13,286 nt of DNA from an uncultured Caldimonas sp. (GCF_946480305.1 NZ_CAMLJQ010000068.1:1-13286); one strand, 5' to 3'. Positions 4,907 through 13,008 are shown, numbered from the stretch's first letter. Numbers and translations are program-made. The notes: a model not told the origin generated them from the sequence alone.

Positions 4907-7180
4907 ATGAACAACAGCTTTTCGTTCCATCGCCTGGCGTGGGTCGTCGCGTCCAGCCTCGCGCTCGCCGGCAGCGTCTGCGCTGCCCCGGGCTCAGGCT
5001 CGGCCTATGCGACCGACCCGCAGCACACGCACGTCGAAGACGCCACGTCGCGCGGCATCAACCAGGTCAACATGATCATGTGCTTCATGTCGTCGATGCG
5101 GCCCGATGCACTGGTCAACCAGGGCGACTATGTGGCCCTGGTCGATCAAGGCAAGTGCGACCCCGAGGCCCGCGCCAGCACCGGCAACTCGGGCGCCAAC
5201 AATGCCGGCAGCAACGCGCCGTCGTTCATGAAGGCGATCGTCAACTCGAGCCGCGGCACCAACACCGACCCGATGCGCGTGCGCACCTGGGTGGAGGAGT
5301 CGGAAGACGACTTCGAGATGACGATCTTCGTCAACACGTCGGCCACCGAGGCGCCTTCGCAGAGCAACCCGAACGGCGTGTTCCGCATCGACTATTGCGG
5401 CAAGGGCGACAGCGGCCCCTGCATGATGCAAGGCTTCCTGGAAGGCAACGCCGACGGCATCAGCTACTTCGAGATCGAGTCGGCTGGCCCGGGCGGCGAC
5501 AGCACCAAGGCGCTGCGGCTCACCAAGTCCGGCAACGACAGCGGGGCCGGTACCCTGCAGATCGACGACGGCGGCCAGCAGGTCGCGTTCTCGTTCGCCT
5601 ACAACGCCGACTACTTCCGACGCTCCAACGGCGTGCAGGACCAGTGCTTCAGCCGCGATGCGGCCGACCCGGACACCGGCATGTCGGTGTGGCGCTATGG
5701 CTTGTACGACGCCGGCACGGGCGCGCGCATCACGCGGCAGTCGGGCTTCCCGATCGAATACACCACCGGCGGCACCACGTACCACGGGCACGTCGGCTAT
5801 TGGGGCCTGTGGCTGCCGTCGGAAGCCAACATCGCGAACGGCGCGACCGTCCAGCGCGTGGAGTACCAACCCGACCAGCCGCCCACGAAGACCGACTACA
5901 CGCTGGTCAAGTCCGAAGGCCGGCTGGTCAAGTACAGCAAGCGCACCCGCACGCTGGCGGCGATCGACAAGATCAAGTTCTACACCTTCGTGTCCGACGT
6001 CACCGGCTTCTTCGACGGCGCCACGCCGCACCAGCAGTACGAGATGTACTGGGACGACGCGGCCGGCAACTTCAAGGTCAGCGGCGTGCTCGAATGCACC
6101 GAGCAGTGCCAGACGCGCGACCTGGAGGCAGTGCAGACGGTCCTGCCGTCGTACTTCGCAGACAAGGGCGGCGCGCGCGGGTGGTCGCAGGCGCTGGGCG
6201 GTGATCTGTTCGTCGCGCTCCACGGTGCGGGCGACACGGTGGATTCGTCGAGTGTGCAGGTCATCTACCGGGTGCAGGACCTCGTCTATCCCAACCAGAT
6301 GCCGACCACGCTACACTGCCTGCGTGACTGCCCGACGGCGGCCTCCATGGCGGGCTACTTCGCCGACGGCTCGGTGCAGGACTCGCCCTTTGCGGCCGGC
6401 ACCTTCAACCAGTGGGCGCCGGTGGACGGCAGTGCGGTGGTGAGCTACACGACCGACGCGAACGCCGCGGTGCTGAAGGACAACCTCGGCGCGGCGGTGA
6501 CCTTCACCGACGCCGGAGCGCTGCAATCGCGCCCGCAGTACCAGTGGGGCGTGCGCAGCGGCCGCTTGTTCACCGCGCTCAACGACGCGCTGTGCACCGG
6601 GGACCCGACGCGCTACTGCGACCACGAGATCGAATCGCTCGACACCTACTACCAGTGGGAGACCGGACCCAACCAGTGGAACCAGTTCGCCGCGGTGAAG
6701 GACGGCAGCGGCAACGCGGTCAGCTTCGACCCGCCGCTGCAGGTGAGCTACGACGTGCCGAACGGCGCCGCCTACGGGCAGTACGCCGGCAAGTCCATCG
6801 TGCTGGAATACGGCGGCTTCGGCGAGCTGTGGGGCATCCCCGGCCATTGCGTGTCGCGCCTGACCAATGAGCGGGTCAGCTGCGAGACGCAGGACTCCCG
6901 CTACGTGCCGGCTTTCGTCATCCCGTTCGACGCGACGCTCGGGCGCGTCATGAGCAACGGCACGCCGATGCTCGTGAAGTGGCTCGATCGCGAGATCCGC
7001 TTCGCCCGCAAGGACCCGACCGTGTGCACCAATGCCGGGGTGACGTTGCCGAGCGGTCTGAGCCTGCCGTCGGCCGGTGCGCTGAAGGATCCGTCCAGCA
7101 GCGGCTCCGACGTCTACATCGGTGCCAAGCCCTCGATCGACGAGGCGCCGCGGGTGATCCACGGCGACGTGATGTATTGA
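4907..7180 (+). CDS. Large exported protein of unknown function, cysteine-rich
   Basis: A 757-residue protein that I cannot assign to a characterised family. The start at 4907 has the Shine-Dalgarno AGGAGA (4895-4900) and gives a clean Sec signal peptide: basic H8-R9, hydrophobic 10-22 and cleavage near V24-C-A26. The frame is open further upstream to 4766, but that part overlaps the lipoprotein gene. The mature chain has 14 cysteines, an even number consistent with disulfides in the periplasm or outside. Pairs C397-x3-C401 and C471-x3-C475 are each followed by YFAD (416-419 and 484-487), and a third pair lies at C563 and C571. Aromatic-rich segments such as YYQWETGPNQWNQ suggest beta-rich repeated modules. 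No membrane helix beyond the signal and no catalytic motif is apparent. It follows the small lipoprotein and ends seven bases from the convergent exporter gene. Confidence 0.9.
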   Translation: MNNSFSFHRLAWVVASSLALAGSVCAAPGSGSAYATDPQHTHVEDATSRGINQVNMIMCFMSSMRPDALVNQGDYVALVDQGKCDPEARASTGNSGANNAGSNAPSFMKAIVNSSRGTNTDPMRVRTWVEESEDDFEMTIFVNTSATEAPSQSNPNGVFRIDYCGKGDSGPCMMQGFLEGNADGISYFEIESAGPGGDSTKALRLTKSGNDSGAGTLQIDDGGQQVAFSFAYNADYFRRSNGVQDQCFSRDAADPDTGMSVWRYGLYDAGTGARITRQSGFPIEYTTGGTTYHGHVGYWGLWLPSEANIANGATVQRVEYQPDQPPTKTDYTLVKSEGRLVKYSKRTRTLAAIDKIKFYTFVSDVTGFFDGATPHQQYEMYWDDAAGNFKVSGVLECTEQCQTRDLEAVQTVLPSYFADKGGARGWSQALGGDLFVALHGAGDTVDSSSVQVIYRVQDLVYPNQMPTTLHCLRDCPTAASMAGYFADGSVQDSPFAAGTFNQWAPVDGSAVVSYTTDANAAVLKDNLGAAVTFTDAGALQSRPQYQWGVRSGRLFTALNDALCTGDPTRYCDHEIESLDTYYQWETGPNQWNQFAAVKDGSGNAVSFDPPLQVSYDVPNGAAYGQYAGKSIVLEYGGFGELWGIPGHCVSRLTNERVSCETQDSRYVPAFVIPFDATLGRVMSNGTPMLVKWLDREIRFARKDPTVCTNAGVTLPSGLSLPSAGALKDPSSSGSDVYIGAKPSIDEAPRVIHGDVMY

Positions 7181-7187
7181 CGAGGGC

Positions 7188-8099
7188 TCAGCCGGGTTGG
7201 CGGCCCAGCGCCGCCGGCCCCGCAGGCACCGCCCGCGGCTTGCGGAACACCAGCACGTTGCCGGCCATCACGAGCACCAGCCCGAGGCCGGCGACGAGCG
7301 TCCACTGGTAGCCCTCGAAGAGGGCCGACACGTTGAGGGCCACCACCGGAAACAGCACCGTGCAGTACGCCGCCCGCTCCGGCCCGAGCCGCCCGACGAG
7401 CATCAGGTAGGCGGTGAAACCGATCACCGACCCCGGGATGGCGAGGTAGAGCAGCGCGCCGACGTAGCGGGGGGAGGGGTCGAACACCCACGCTCCACCC
7501 GTGCCGGCGTGCACGGCCAGCAGCATCAGCGCGCCGAACAGCATGCCCCAGGCATTGGTGACGAGCGGCGTGTGGCCGCCTGCCTGCAGCCGGGCCGAGA
7601 GCATGTTGCCGGCGGAGAAGCACAACGTGCCGGCCAGCCCCAGCGCCAGGCCGAGCCAGGCGTTCGAGTGCTCGCTGGCACGCGCCAGCTCGGGCCAGAA
7701 CAGCAGGGCCAGGCCCAGCATGCCCACGCCGCCGCCGGCCACCACCTGCGGCGAGATCGGCCGCTTCAGGAACAGCCGGCCGTTGATCGCGTTCCACACG
7801 GTGGCGGTGGAGAACAGCACGGCGACGAGGCCGCTCGGGATGTAGCGGCTGGCATGCAGGAAGCAGATGAAGTTGAGGCAGAACAGGCACACGCCCTGCG
7901 CCGCGATCAGCTTCATCGCGCCGCCCCGGGGGCGGCTCAACCGGCCCGTGAGCGCAAGGAAGGCGAACAGCACCAGGGCCGCCAGTGCAAAGCGATAGAC
8001 GATGGACAACGGGATCGGCACGGGCCCGAGCTGCCATTTGAGGGCGATCCAGGTGGTGCCCCAGATGGCAACGGTGAGCAGGTACAGGGCGGCGGTCAT
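7188..8099 (-). CDS. EamA/DMT-family transporter
   Basis: A 303-residue inner-membrane protein of the drug/metabolite transporter superfamily. It has two tandem EamA halves (about 1-135 and 148-285) and around ten hydrophobic helices. Recognisable points are the start MTAALYLLTVAIWGTTWIA, the helix-end motif RYIPSGLVAVLFSTATVWNAI in the first half, and GPERAAYCTVLFPVVALNVSALFEGY in the second. Family members usually export amino acids, nucleosides or small metabolites; the substrate here is unknown. The Shine-Dalgarno is weak. The gene is divergent from the AraC-family regulator, with 155 bases between starts, and convergent with the exported protein gene, with seven bases between stops. Regulation by the neighbouring AraC protein is likely but inferred. 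Confidence 0.93.
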   Translation of the reverse strand: MTAALYLLTVAIWGTTWIALKWQLGPVPIPLSIVYRFALAALVLFAFLALTGRLSRPRGGAMKLIAAQGVCLFCLNFICFLHASRYIPSGLVAVLFSTATVWNAINGRLFLKRPISPQVVAGGGVGMLGLALLFWPELARASEHSNAWLGLALGLAGTLCFSAGNMLSARLQAGGHTPLVTNAWGMLFGALMLLAVHAGTGGAWVFDPSPRYVGALLYLAIPGSVIGFTAYLMLVGRLGPERAAYCTVLFPVVALNVSALFEGYQWTLVAGLGLVLVMAGNVLVFRKPRAVPAGPAALGRQPG

Positions 8100-8254
8100 G
8101 GGTGCAAGGCGGCAGGCGGGACGTGGAGGGCTGCAGTCTGTGGCCCGGCAGCTCGCGCCGGTTGCACGAATCTGCGGTTTGTTGCCGCCGCCGCGGGCCC
8201 CGGTCGAGCGCGGAGGTGCCGACCTGCGTACAGTCGAGCCCTGAGTCCCGATCC
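8100..8254. promoter_or_regulatory. Divergent promoter region between exporter and AraC regulator
   Basis: These 155 bases separate two divergent starts and must hold both promoters. GTGCAA at 8102-8107 recurs in inverted orientation as TTGCAC at 8162-8167, 54 bases apart. Such half-sites could bind an AraC-type protein, but six-base matches may be chance. I could not pick firm -10 or -35 elements. Confidence 0.4.
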
Positions 8255-9154
8255 ATGCCGACCCCCGCTTCCTCCCACCGCCACGACGTGTTCGACACCT
8301 TGCGCACCCGCTCGCGCGCGCGGCTGGAGCAGGGCGCCTCGCTCGGCGATGGCTTTGCCGCGGCCGTGTGGGTGAACGCCCACGACGCCACGCGCTACGT
8401 GCGGCCGGGGCATCACACGGTGTCGCTCTACCTCGAAGGCGGCTTCACGACCTTCCGCCCCGAGGCACCGTCGCAGCGCGGCGCGCCCGGGCGGCTGTGC
8501 GTGATGCCTGCCGAGCACGATTCGAGCTGGGTGGTGGGCAGCGAGCAGCGCTTCCTGCATCTGTACTTCGAGCACGAGCGGCTGGCGCCCCTGGCCGTGC
8601 GCCTGCTCGACCGCGAGCCACGCGAGGTCCGGCTGCACGAGCTCACGTTCTTCGAGGACGCCAGCGTCGCGTTGCCGCTTGCGGCGATGGCGCAGCTCGA
8701 CTGGAGCGACGTCGACGCGCGCCTGCAGGCGAATGGGCTCGCGCACCAGGTGCTGGCACGACTCGTGCGCGTGCACAGCGGCCGCCCCGAGGGCCTAGTG
8801 CCGCGCGGGGGCCTCGCGCCGGCCGTGCGCCGCCGCCTGGCGGATTACGTCGACGCCCATCTGGGCTCGGCCTTGACGGTCGGAGATCTGGCGGCACAGG
8901 CGGCCCTCTCGGAGCACCACTTCGCGCACATGTTCCGCGTCTCGTTCGGGATGGCACCGCACACCTGGGTGCTGCAACGCCGCATCGAGCGCGCCCGGGC
9001 GCTGCTGGGCGGGACCGAACTGTCGCTCGACCACGTTGCGCAGGCCTGCGGCTTTGCCAGCGCCAGCCACCTCGTCAACCGGTTCCGCGCGACACAGGGC
9101 GTGCCGCCCGGGCGCTACCGGCGCAGCGTCCGGCAGCGGCCGGCAGCGCAGTAG
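8255..9154 (+). CDS. AraC-family transcriptional regulator
   Basis: A 299-residue regulator. The C-terminal AraC/XylS DNA-binding domain covers about 190-290 with two helix-turn-helix units: LTVGDLAAQAALSEHHFAHMF (207-227) and SLDHVAQACGFASASHLVNRF (257-277). The second is followed by the typical GVPPGRYRR end. The N-terminal half (about 35-110) looks like a small cupin-type sensing domain, including YVRPGHHTVSLYLEGG and LCVMPAEHDSSW. I chose ATG 8255 because the frame further upstream, open from 8102, fills the divergent promoter region and shows no family features; the Shine-Dalgarno is poor at either start. It probably controls the divergent exporter gene and perhaps itself. The effector is unknown. 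Its stop lies ten bases from the convergent mltA stop. Confidence 0.92.
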   Translation: MPTPASSHRHDVFDTLRTRSRARLEQGASLGDGFAAAVWVNAHDATRYVRPGHHTVSLYLEGGFTTFRPEAPSQRGAPGRLCVMPAEHDSSWVVGSEQRFLHLYFEHERLAPLAVRLLDREPREVRLHELTFFEDASVALPLAAMAQLDWSDVDARLQANGLAHQVLARLVRVHSGRPEGLVPRGGLAPAVRRRLADYVDAHLGSALTVGDLAAQAALSEHHFAHMFRVSFGMAPHTWVLQRRIERARALLGGTELSLDHVAQACGFASASHLVNRFRATQGVPPGRYRRSVRQRPAAQ

Positions 9155-9164
9155 CGACCGCGCC

Positions 9165-10334
9165 CTACCGCGCCACCGGCCACAGCACCCACATCTTCAG
9201 CGGCTGCTTCATCCGGCCGGCGAACTCGTCGGCACCTTCGGTCCAGCCCCAGAAATAGTCCGCGCGCACCGCGCCGACGATCGCGCCGCCGGTGTCCTGC
9301 GCCATCACCAGCCGTTGCAGCGGGCGAGGCGCGGGTTGTGGCACGGGCGACGGCTCGGTCGTGTCGATCCAGACCGGCGTGCCGTACGGAATCGATTCCT
9401 TGTCGACGGCGATCGAGCGGCCCGGCGTCAGCGGCACGCCTTGCGCACCGACCGGGCCGATGCTCGGGTCGGGCAGCGGCTCTTCGCGGAAGAACACGTA
9501 GCGCGGGTTGATCTGCAGCATCTCGTGCACGCGCTTGGGGTTCGCGCGGGCCCAGGCCTTGATCGCGGGCCACGACGCCTGGTCGAGCGTGAAGGCACCC
9601 TGCTCGACCAGCCAGCGTCCCACCGAGCGGTAGGGGTGGTCGTTGTGCCCGGCGAACGCCGCACGCACGAGGCGCTGGCGGCCGTCGGGCTCGGTCAGCA
9701 GCAGGCGGCCGGAGCCCTGGATGTGCAGCACCAGGGCGTCGAGCGGGTCGGCCACGTAGGCGATCTCGTTGCCCTTCAGCGCCGCGCGTGCGGCGGGCAC
9801 GGTGTCGAGCTGCGCGCGGCTCCAGTACGGCTTGCGCTTGCCGAAGTCGGCCGGCGGCCGGTACAGCGGCACGCGGAACTTCGCGTCAGGCGTGCGGCGG
9901 GCTTCGATGAGCGGTTCGTAGTAGCCGGTGATCAACCCCTCGGTGGCCGGGCCTTCGCGCGGTTCCACCCGGTAGGGTTGCAGGCGGCGTTGCATCCACT
10001 GGCGCACGGTGGTTTCGTCGGGCGACCGCAACGCCAATGCCTCGGCGCACGTGGTGGTCCAGGCCGGCGTGGGGCGCTGGCAGCTGCGCAGCAGTGCAGG
10101 CCAGGCGAACACGACCTGGTCCTGGCTCCAGCCGGGCAGGGCGGCCCATTCCACCGGCACCCAGCGCGAGCGCGTCTGCTCGATGACGGGCAGCGACGCG
10201 GCCGCAACCGGCGGTGCGGCGGGGGCCGTCGGCTCGGAAGGCGGGGGCGTGGTGGTGCAGGCGGCGAGCGTTCCTAGAATCAGGGCGCCCCAAATGCTGC
10301 GGGCGCGTGACAGGCAAAGCGAAGGAAGGGACAT
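9165..10334 (-). CDS. mltA: Membrane-bound lytic murein transglycosylase A (MltA)
   Basis: A 389-residue outer-membrane lipoprotein that cleaves peptidoglycan glycan strands, releasing 1,6-anhydromuropeptides. The signal peptide ends in the lipobox L23-A-A-C26, followed by a Thr/Pro/Ala-rich linker (27-47). The MltA domain includes TGYYEP (136-141), VPLYRPPADF and VLHIQGSGR. The C-terminal 3D domain has GRSIAVDKESIPYGTPVWI and MAQDTGGAIVGAVRADYFWG. D347 and D359 are the two conserved aspartates there, one of them the counterpart of the E. coli catalytic Asp308. C85 and C96 could form a disulfide. I chose the start at 10334 because it gives a normal-length lipoprotein signal; frame-compatible ATGs at 10385 and 10415 lie deeper in the opposite gene and have no ribosome site. 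The Shine-Dalgarno at 10334 is also weak. This start overlaps the divergent small gene's start. Confidence 0.93.
   Translation of the reverse strand: MSLPSLCLSRARSIWGALILGTLAACTTTPPPSEPTAPAAPPVAAASLPVIEQTRSRWVPVEWAALPGWSQDQVVFAWPALLRSCQRPTPAWTTTCAEALALRSPDETTVRQWMQRRLQPYRVEPREGPATEGLITGYYEPLIEARRTPDAKFRVPLYRPPADFGKRKPYWSRAQLDTVPAARAALKGNEIAYVADPLDALVLHIQGSGRLLLTEPDGRQRLVRAAFAGHNDHPYRSVGRWLVEQGAFTLDQASWPAIKAWARANPKRVHEMLQINPRYVFFREEPLPDPSIGPVGAQGVPLTPGRSIAVDKESIPYGTPVWIDTTEPSPVPQPAPRPLQRLVMAQDTGGAIVGAVRADYFWGWTEGADEFAGRMKQPLKMWVLWPVAR
10275..10280 (+). promoter_or_regulatory. Candidate -10 element for the 46-aa membrane protein gene
   Basis: TAGAAT at 10275-10280 matches the -10 consensus TATAAT at five of six positions and would start transcription near 10287, about 46 bases before the small gene. 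No good -35 is present at the right spacing. The element lies inside the mltA coding region, as it must because the two start codons overlap. Confidence 0.35.
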
Positions 10335-10473
10335 GTGGCTGATTCTGCTGGAGGCGCTGGGCGCGCTCCTGATCTTGATCTTCATCGTCTGGTGGACGAT
10401 GTTCTCCGGCCGCAAGGACGCCGACCGCCGGGACGAGGCACCGCCAGCGGACGACGACGCGCCGAAGCCTTGA
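10333..10473 (+). CDS. Small single-helix membrane protein
   Basis: A 46-residue protein with the Shine-Dalgarno GGAAGG at 10324-10329, well placed before ATG at 10333. Residues 2-24 form one strongly hydrophobic helix ending in two tryptophans (LIFIVWWTMF). A short cytoplasmic-looking tail follows, charged and proline-rich (GRKDADRRDEAPPADDDAPKP). Positive residues just after the helix followed by an acidic end suggest the tail stays in the cytoplasm. I recall similar unnamed small proteins in Burkholderiales but know no function. It is divergent from mltA: the two ATGs share the palindrome CATG at 10332-10335. Its stop is 24 bases from the convergent stop of the PF10136 gene. A real gene is likely because of the ribosome site and the clear helix. 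Confidence 0.72.
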   Translation: MWLILLEALGALLILIFIVWWTMFSGRKDADRRDEAPPADDDAPKP

Positions 10474-10497
10474 CCCCGGCGGGTGCAGCGAAGTTCA

Positions 10498-12561
10498 TCA
10501 CGTCGGCTGCGCCTTCAAGGTGCGCGTGGGCAGCAGGAAGCTCGCCGGGTGCTGCCGCAGCCGGCTGCGCACCGCGGCATAGAGTCGGGCGCGGTCCTTC
10601 AGGCGGATGTTGCGCGAGCGCAGCGCCAGCCGGAAAGCCAGCAGGAAGCTCACGCTCACGTTCAGCACGCCGGTGAGCGCGATGCCGGCCACGGCCAGCC
10701 AGAAGCCGGGCGTGTACACCAGCTCCCAGCCGAGCGCCCCGAGCGCCGCGCCGAGCTGGCCGCTGGCCAGCGTGACGTGGCGCACGTCGAAGTGAATGCC
10801 GAAGAAGCTTGCGAATGCCGGCACCAGCCCGAGCATGAAGCCGAGCGAGATGTTGCCGGCGAAGCCCGAGACGTTGGCCTGCAGATAGGCCGACCAGCGC
10901 GTGGCGCGCGCCTCGCCGAGCCGGGCGAGGATGCGCGGATTCCAGCGCAGCGCGCTGCCCAGGCGGTGCAGCACGAACCAGTTCTCGGCCCAGCCGGCCA
11001 CGATGCTGGAGGCGAACAGCAGCACGCCGGTGCAGGCGGCGAACAGCGGCGTCCAGCCGAGCACGCTGAGCGAGGCGACCGAATAGGCAGCCTTCTCGGC
11101 GGCCACCAGCGGCGCACCGAAGGCAGCCTGCCACAGCAGCTGCACGACCAGCACGCACGGCAGCACCACCGCGACATTGCCGAGGATGCCGGCTGCCTGT
11201 GTGCGTATCAGGTGCGCGACCTCGTCGACGAAACCCTCGACCGCCTCGTCGGAAGCGACGTCGTTCAGCTTGGACGCCATCGCGGGTGCCGTCATGGCCG
11301 GCTGCTTGGTGGCGAGCGTGAAGTGCGCCAGCTGGATCGCGACGAAGCTGGCCGCGTAGTTGAGCCCGGCTGCAAAACCGCTGAAGAACGGCGACAGGCC
11401 CAGGCTGGTCAGGAAGAACTTGAGGAACACGGTGACGGCCGTCACCGCCCCGCCGCCTCCGGCGCGGCGCAGCATCTGCAGGTATTCGCCGCGATCGCGC
11501 GTGATGTAGTGCTCGCCGGTCTCGGCGCTGCGCTCGACCATCTTGCGCGCGAGCAGCGAGTAGTTGCGCGCCAGCAGGGCCCGCACGCTGCGGCGGCGTT
11601 GTGCGGTGTCGGCGAACTGCATCATCAGCTCGCGCACTGCGCGGGCCGGCTCCTTGCTCAGCAGGCAGTCGAGCAGCAGCTCGATGCGGTCCAGCCGGGC
11701 TTGCAGCTGCTGCAGCGCAAACACGATGTCGATCGAGACGCCGTATTCCTCGAGGTGGTCGTACACCGTGCGCGCATCGCGCCGGCACGCGTCGAGCAGG
11801 GCATGTGCATAGCTGAGCGCGGGCACCAGCTGCGCAGGCGTGGCGTCCGGATTCTCGAGCAGCGAGCGCACCTCCTCGAAGGCACGCGTCAGCTGACGAA
11901 AGGGCGTCAGCGCGCGCGCCGGCTCCGACAGGCGGGTGCGGATCTCGGCCGAGAACGCGGTGGCGCGCACCTGGCTGATGCAGAACATCACCGCGTCGAG
12001 CAGCGCCGAGCGCCAGTGCTCGGCCGCACGCGGGTGGCGTGACGCGGCCACCGATTCGCGCAGCAGCGAGGCGAGCCGCTCCAGCGTGGCGTCGTCGATC
12101 GCGGCCAGCCAGGCACCGTCGTCCTCATGGGAGAAGACCAGCTGGAACAGCTCCGCCAGGTCGCGCGTCTGCGAGGTGCCGGGCAGCAGCTTGCGCTGTA
12201 TCCGCTCGGCCAGCTCGCCGAAGAAGGCCATGCGCTGCGCGAAGCCGAAGTCGGCGAGCAGCAGCGTGGCGTCCATGTCTTCGAGCGTGCGGGCGATCAG
12301 CTCGACCACCTGTGCGCGGTAGTCCGGCTGGCGATCGAGCAGGTTCAGCAGGTGGCGCAGGCGCAGCACGGGCAGCGGCGTGGCCGTGCCGGTTTCCGGC
12401 GCTTCGACGCCTTCGCGGCGCAGCGGCGCGTGCCGCAGCCACTCGACCAGTCGCACCCACCACAGGTTGCGCTCGGCCAGCTCGGCGCGCGGCTTCAGGA
12501 CGGACAGCAGCGAACTCAGGTCCCACACCGAGGGGGCCAGGGCCGACCGGAGCCAGCGCAT
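10498..12561 (-). CDS. Gcr-type 'site-specific recombinase' family membrane protein (PF10136)
   Basis: A 687-residue protein of the family usually named site-specific recombinase (SpecificRecomb, gcr). The first ~365 residues are soluble and mostly helical, with leucine-rich stretches such as ALQQLQARLDRIELLLDCLLSKEP. The C-terminal part carries at least five hydrophobic segments: about 373-415, 450-475, 493-530, 560-590 and 611-642. The last ~45 residues are basic. I see no tyrosine- or serine-recombinase motif. The layout is that of an inner-membrane protein, so the historical name is doubtful. The start is set by the apaG stop: TGA (12563-12561) and ATG (12561-12559) share one base as TGATG, implying translational coupling. 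Reading further upstream in this frame would run through apaG. Confidence 0.86.
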   Translation of the reverse strand: MRWLRSALAPSVWDLSSLLSVLKPRAELAERNLWWVRLVEWLRHAPLRREGVEAPETGTATPLPVLRLRHLLNLLDRQPDYRAQVVELIARTLEDMDATLLLADFGFAQRMAFFGELAERIQRKLLPGTSQTRDLAELFQLVFSHEDDGAWLAAIDDATLERLASLLRESVAASRHPRAAEHWRSALLDAVMFCISQVRATAFSAEIRTRLSEPARALTPFRQLTRAFEEVRSLLENPDATPAQLVPALSYAHALLDACRRDARTVYDHLEEYGVSIDIVFALQQLQARLDRIELLLDCLLSKEPARAVRELMMQFADTAQRRRSVRALLARNYSLLARKMVERSAETGEHYITRDRGEYLQMLRRAGGGGAVTAVTVFLKFFLTSLGLSPFFSGFAAGLNYAASFVAIQLAHFTLATKQPAMTAPAMASKLNDVASDEAVEGFVDEVAHLIRTQAAGILGNVAVVLPCVLVVQLLWQAAFGAPLVAAEKAAYSVASLSVLGWTPLFAACTGVLLFASSIVAGWAENWFVLHRLGSALRWNPRILARLGEARATRWSAYLQANVSGFAGNISLGFMLGLVPAFASFFGIHFDVRHVTLASGQLGAALGALGWELVYTPGFWLAVAGIALTGVLNVSVSFLLAFRLALRSRNIRLKDRARLYAAVRSRLRQHPASFLLPTRTLKAQPT

Positions 12562-12938
12562 CAATGCAGCCCGCTGCGCTGTACGGCGAGCGAGAACGCC
12601 GGGATCACCGCATCGAAGCGCTCGCCGTCCTCGGCGACGCAGAAATAGCTGCCGCTCATCGTGCCGCGCGGCGTGCCCAGGCGCGTCCAGCTCGTGTATT
12701 CGAAGCCTTCGCCCGGTTTCAGGAAGGGCTGCTGCCCCACGACGCCCAGGCCCTTCACCTCTTCGACCTTGCCGTTCGCGTCGGTGATCACCCAGTGGCG
12801 GGAAATCAACTGCGCGGCCATGTCGCCCGTGTTCTCGATCGTCACGGTGTAAGCGAAGGCGTAGATGCCCTGCGCCGGGTCCGACTGCTCCGGCAGGTAC
12901 TGCGGCTCGACGCTGCAGGTGAATTCGTAGGTGCTCAT
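12561..12938 (-). CDS. apaG: ApaG protein
   Basis: A 125-residue protein of the ApaG (DUF525) family, the usual length. It is a small cytoplasmic beta-sandwich (fibronectin-III-like) protein linked to Co2+ and Mg2+ homeostasis and Ap4A phenotypes in enterobacteria; its biochemical role is unsettled. Visible family features are [13 protein letters not shown] (26-38), [10 protein letters not shown] (47-56), the glycine motif GLGVVG (63-68), [10 protein letters not shown] and GTMSGSYFC. The start at 12938 gives the standard N-terminus; a weak AAGAG (12951-12955) lies upstream. The gene is divergent from rpe, with 95 bases between the starts, and runs into the PF10136 gene by a one-base stop/start overlap. 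Confidence 0.97.
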   Translation of the reverse strand: MSTYEFTCSVEPQYLPEQSDPAQGIYAFAYTVTIENTGDMAAQLISRHWVITDANGKVEEVKGLGVVGQQPFLKPGEGFEYTSWTRLGTPRGTMSGSYFCVAEDGERFDAVIPAFSLAVQRSGLH

Positions 12939-13002
12939 GGTGTGTCGACTCTTGTGGACGAGCTGCGTTTTCCCTGGCGGCGATGGTAGCAAGGCAGCTC
13001 CC

Positions 13003-13008
13003 TACAAT
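13003..13008 (+). promoter_or_regulatory. Candidate -10 element for rpe
   Basis: TACAAT at 13003-13008 differs from the -10 consensus at one position and lies 25 bases before the rpe start. No clear TTGACA-like -35 is found at 16-18 bases upstream, so activity is uncertain. This is the most AT-rich hexamer in the 95-base gap between apaG and rpe. Confidence 0.5.

Noticed and set aside
7197..8375. 392-codon + strand frame opposite the exporter.
   Set aside because: Low-complexity His/Arg/Gln-rich shadow of the EamA gene.
10335..10415. Longer N-terminus for MltA.
   Set aside because: It would make an abnormally long lipoprotein n-region antisense to the small gene, with no ribosome site.
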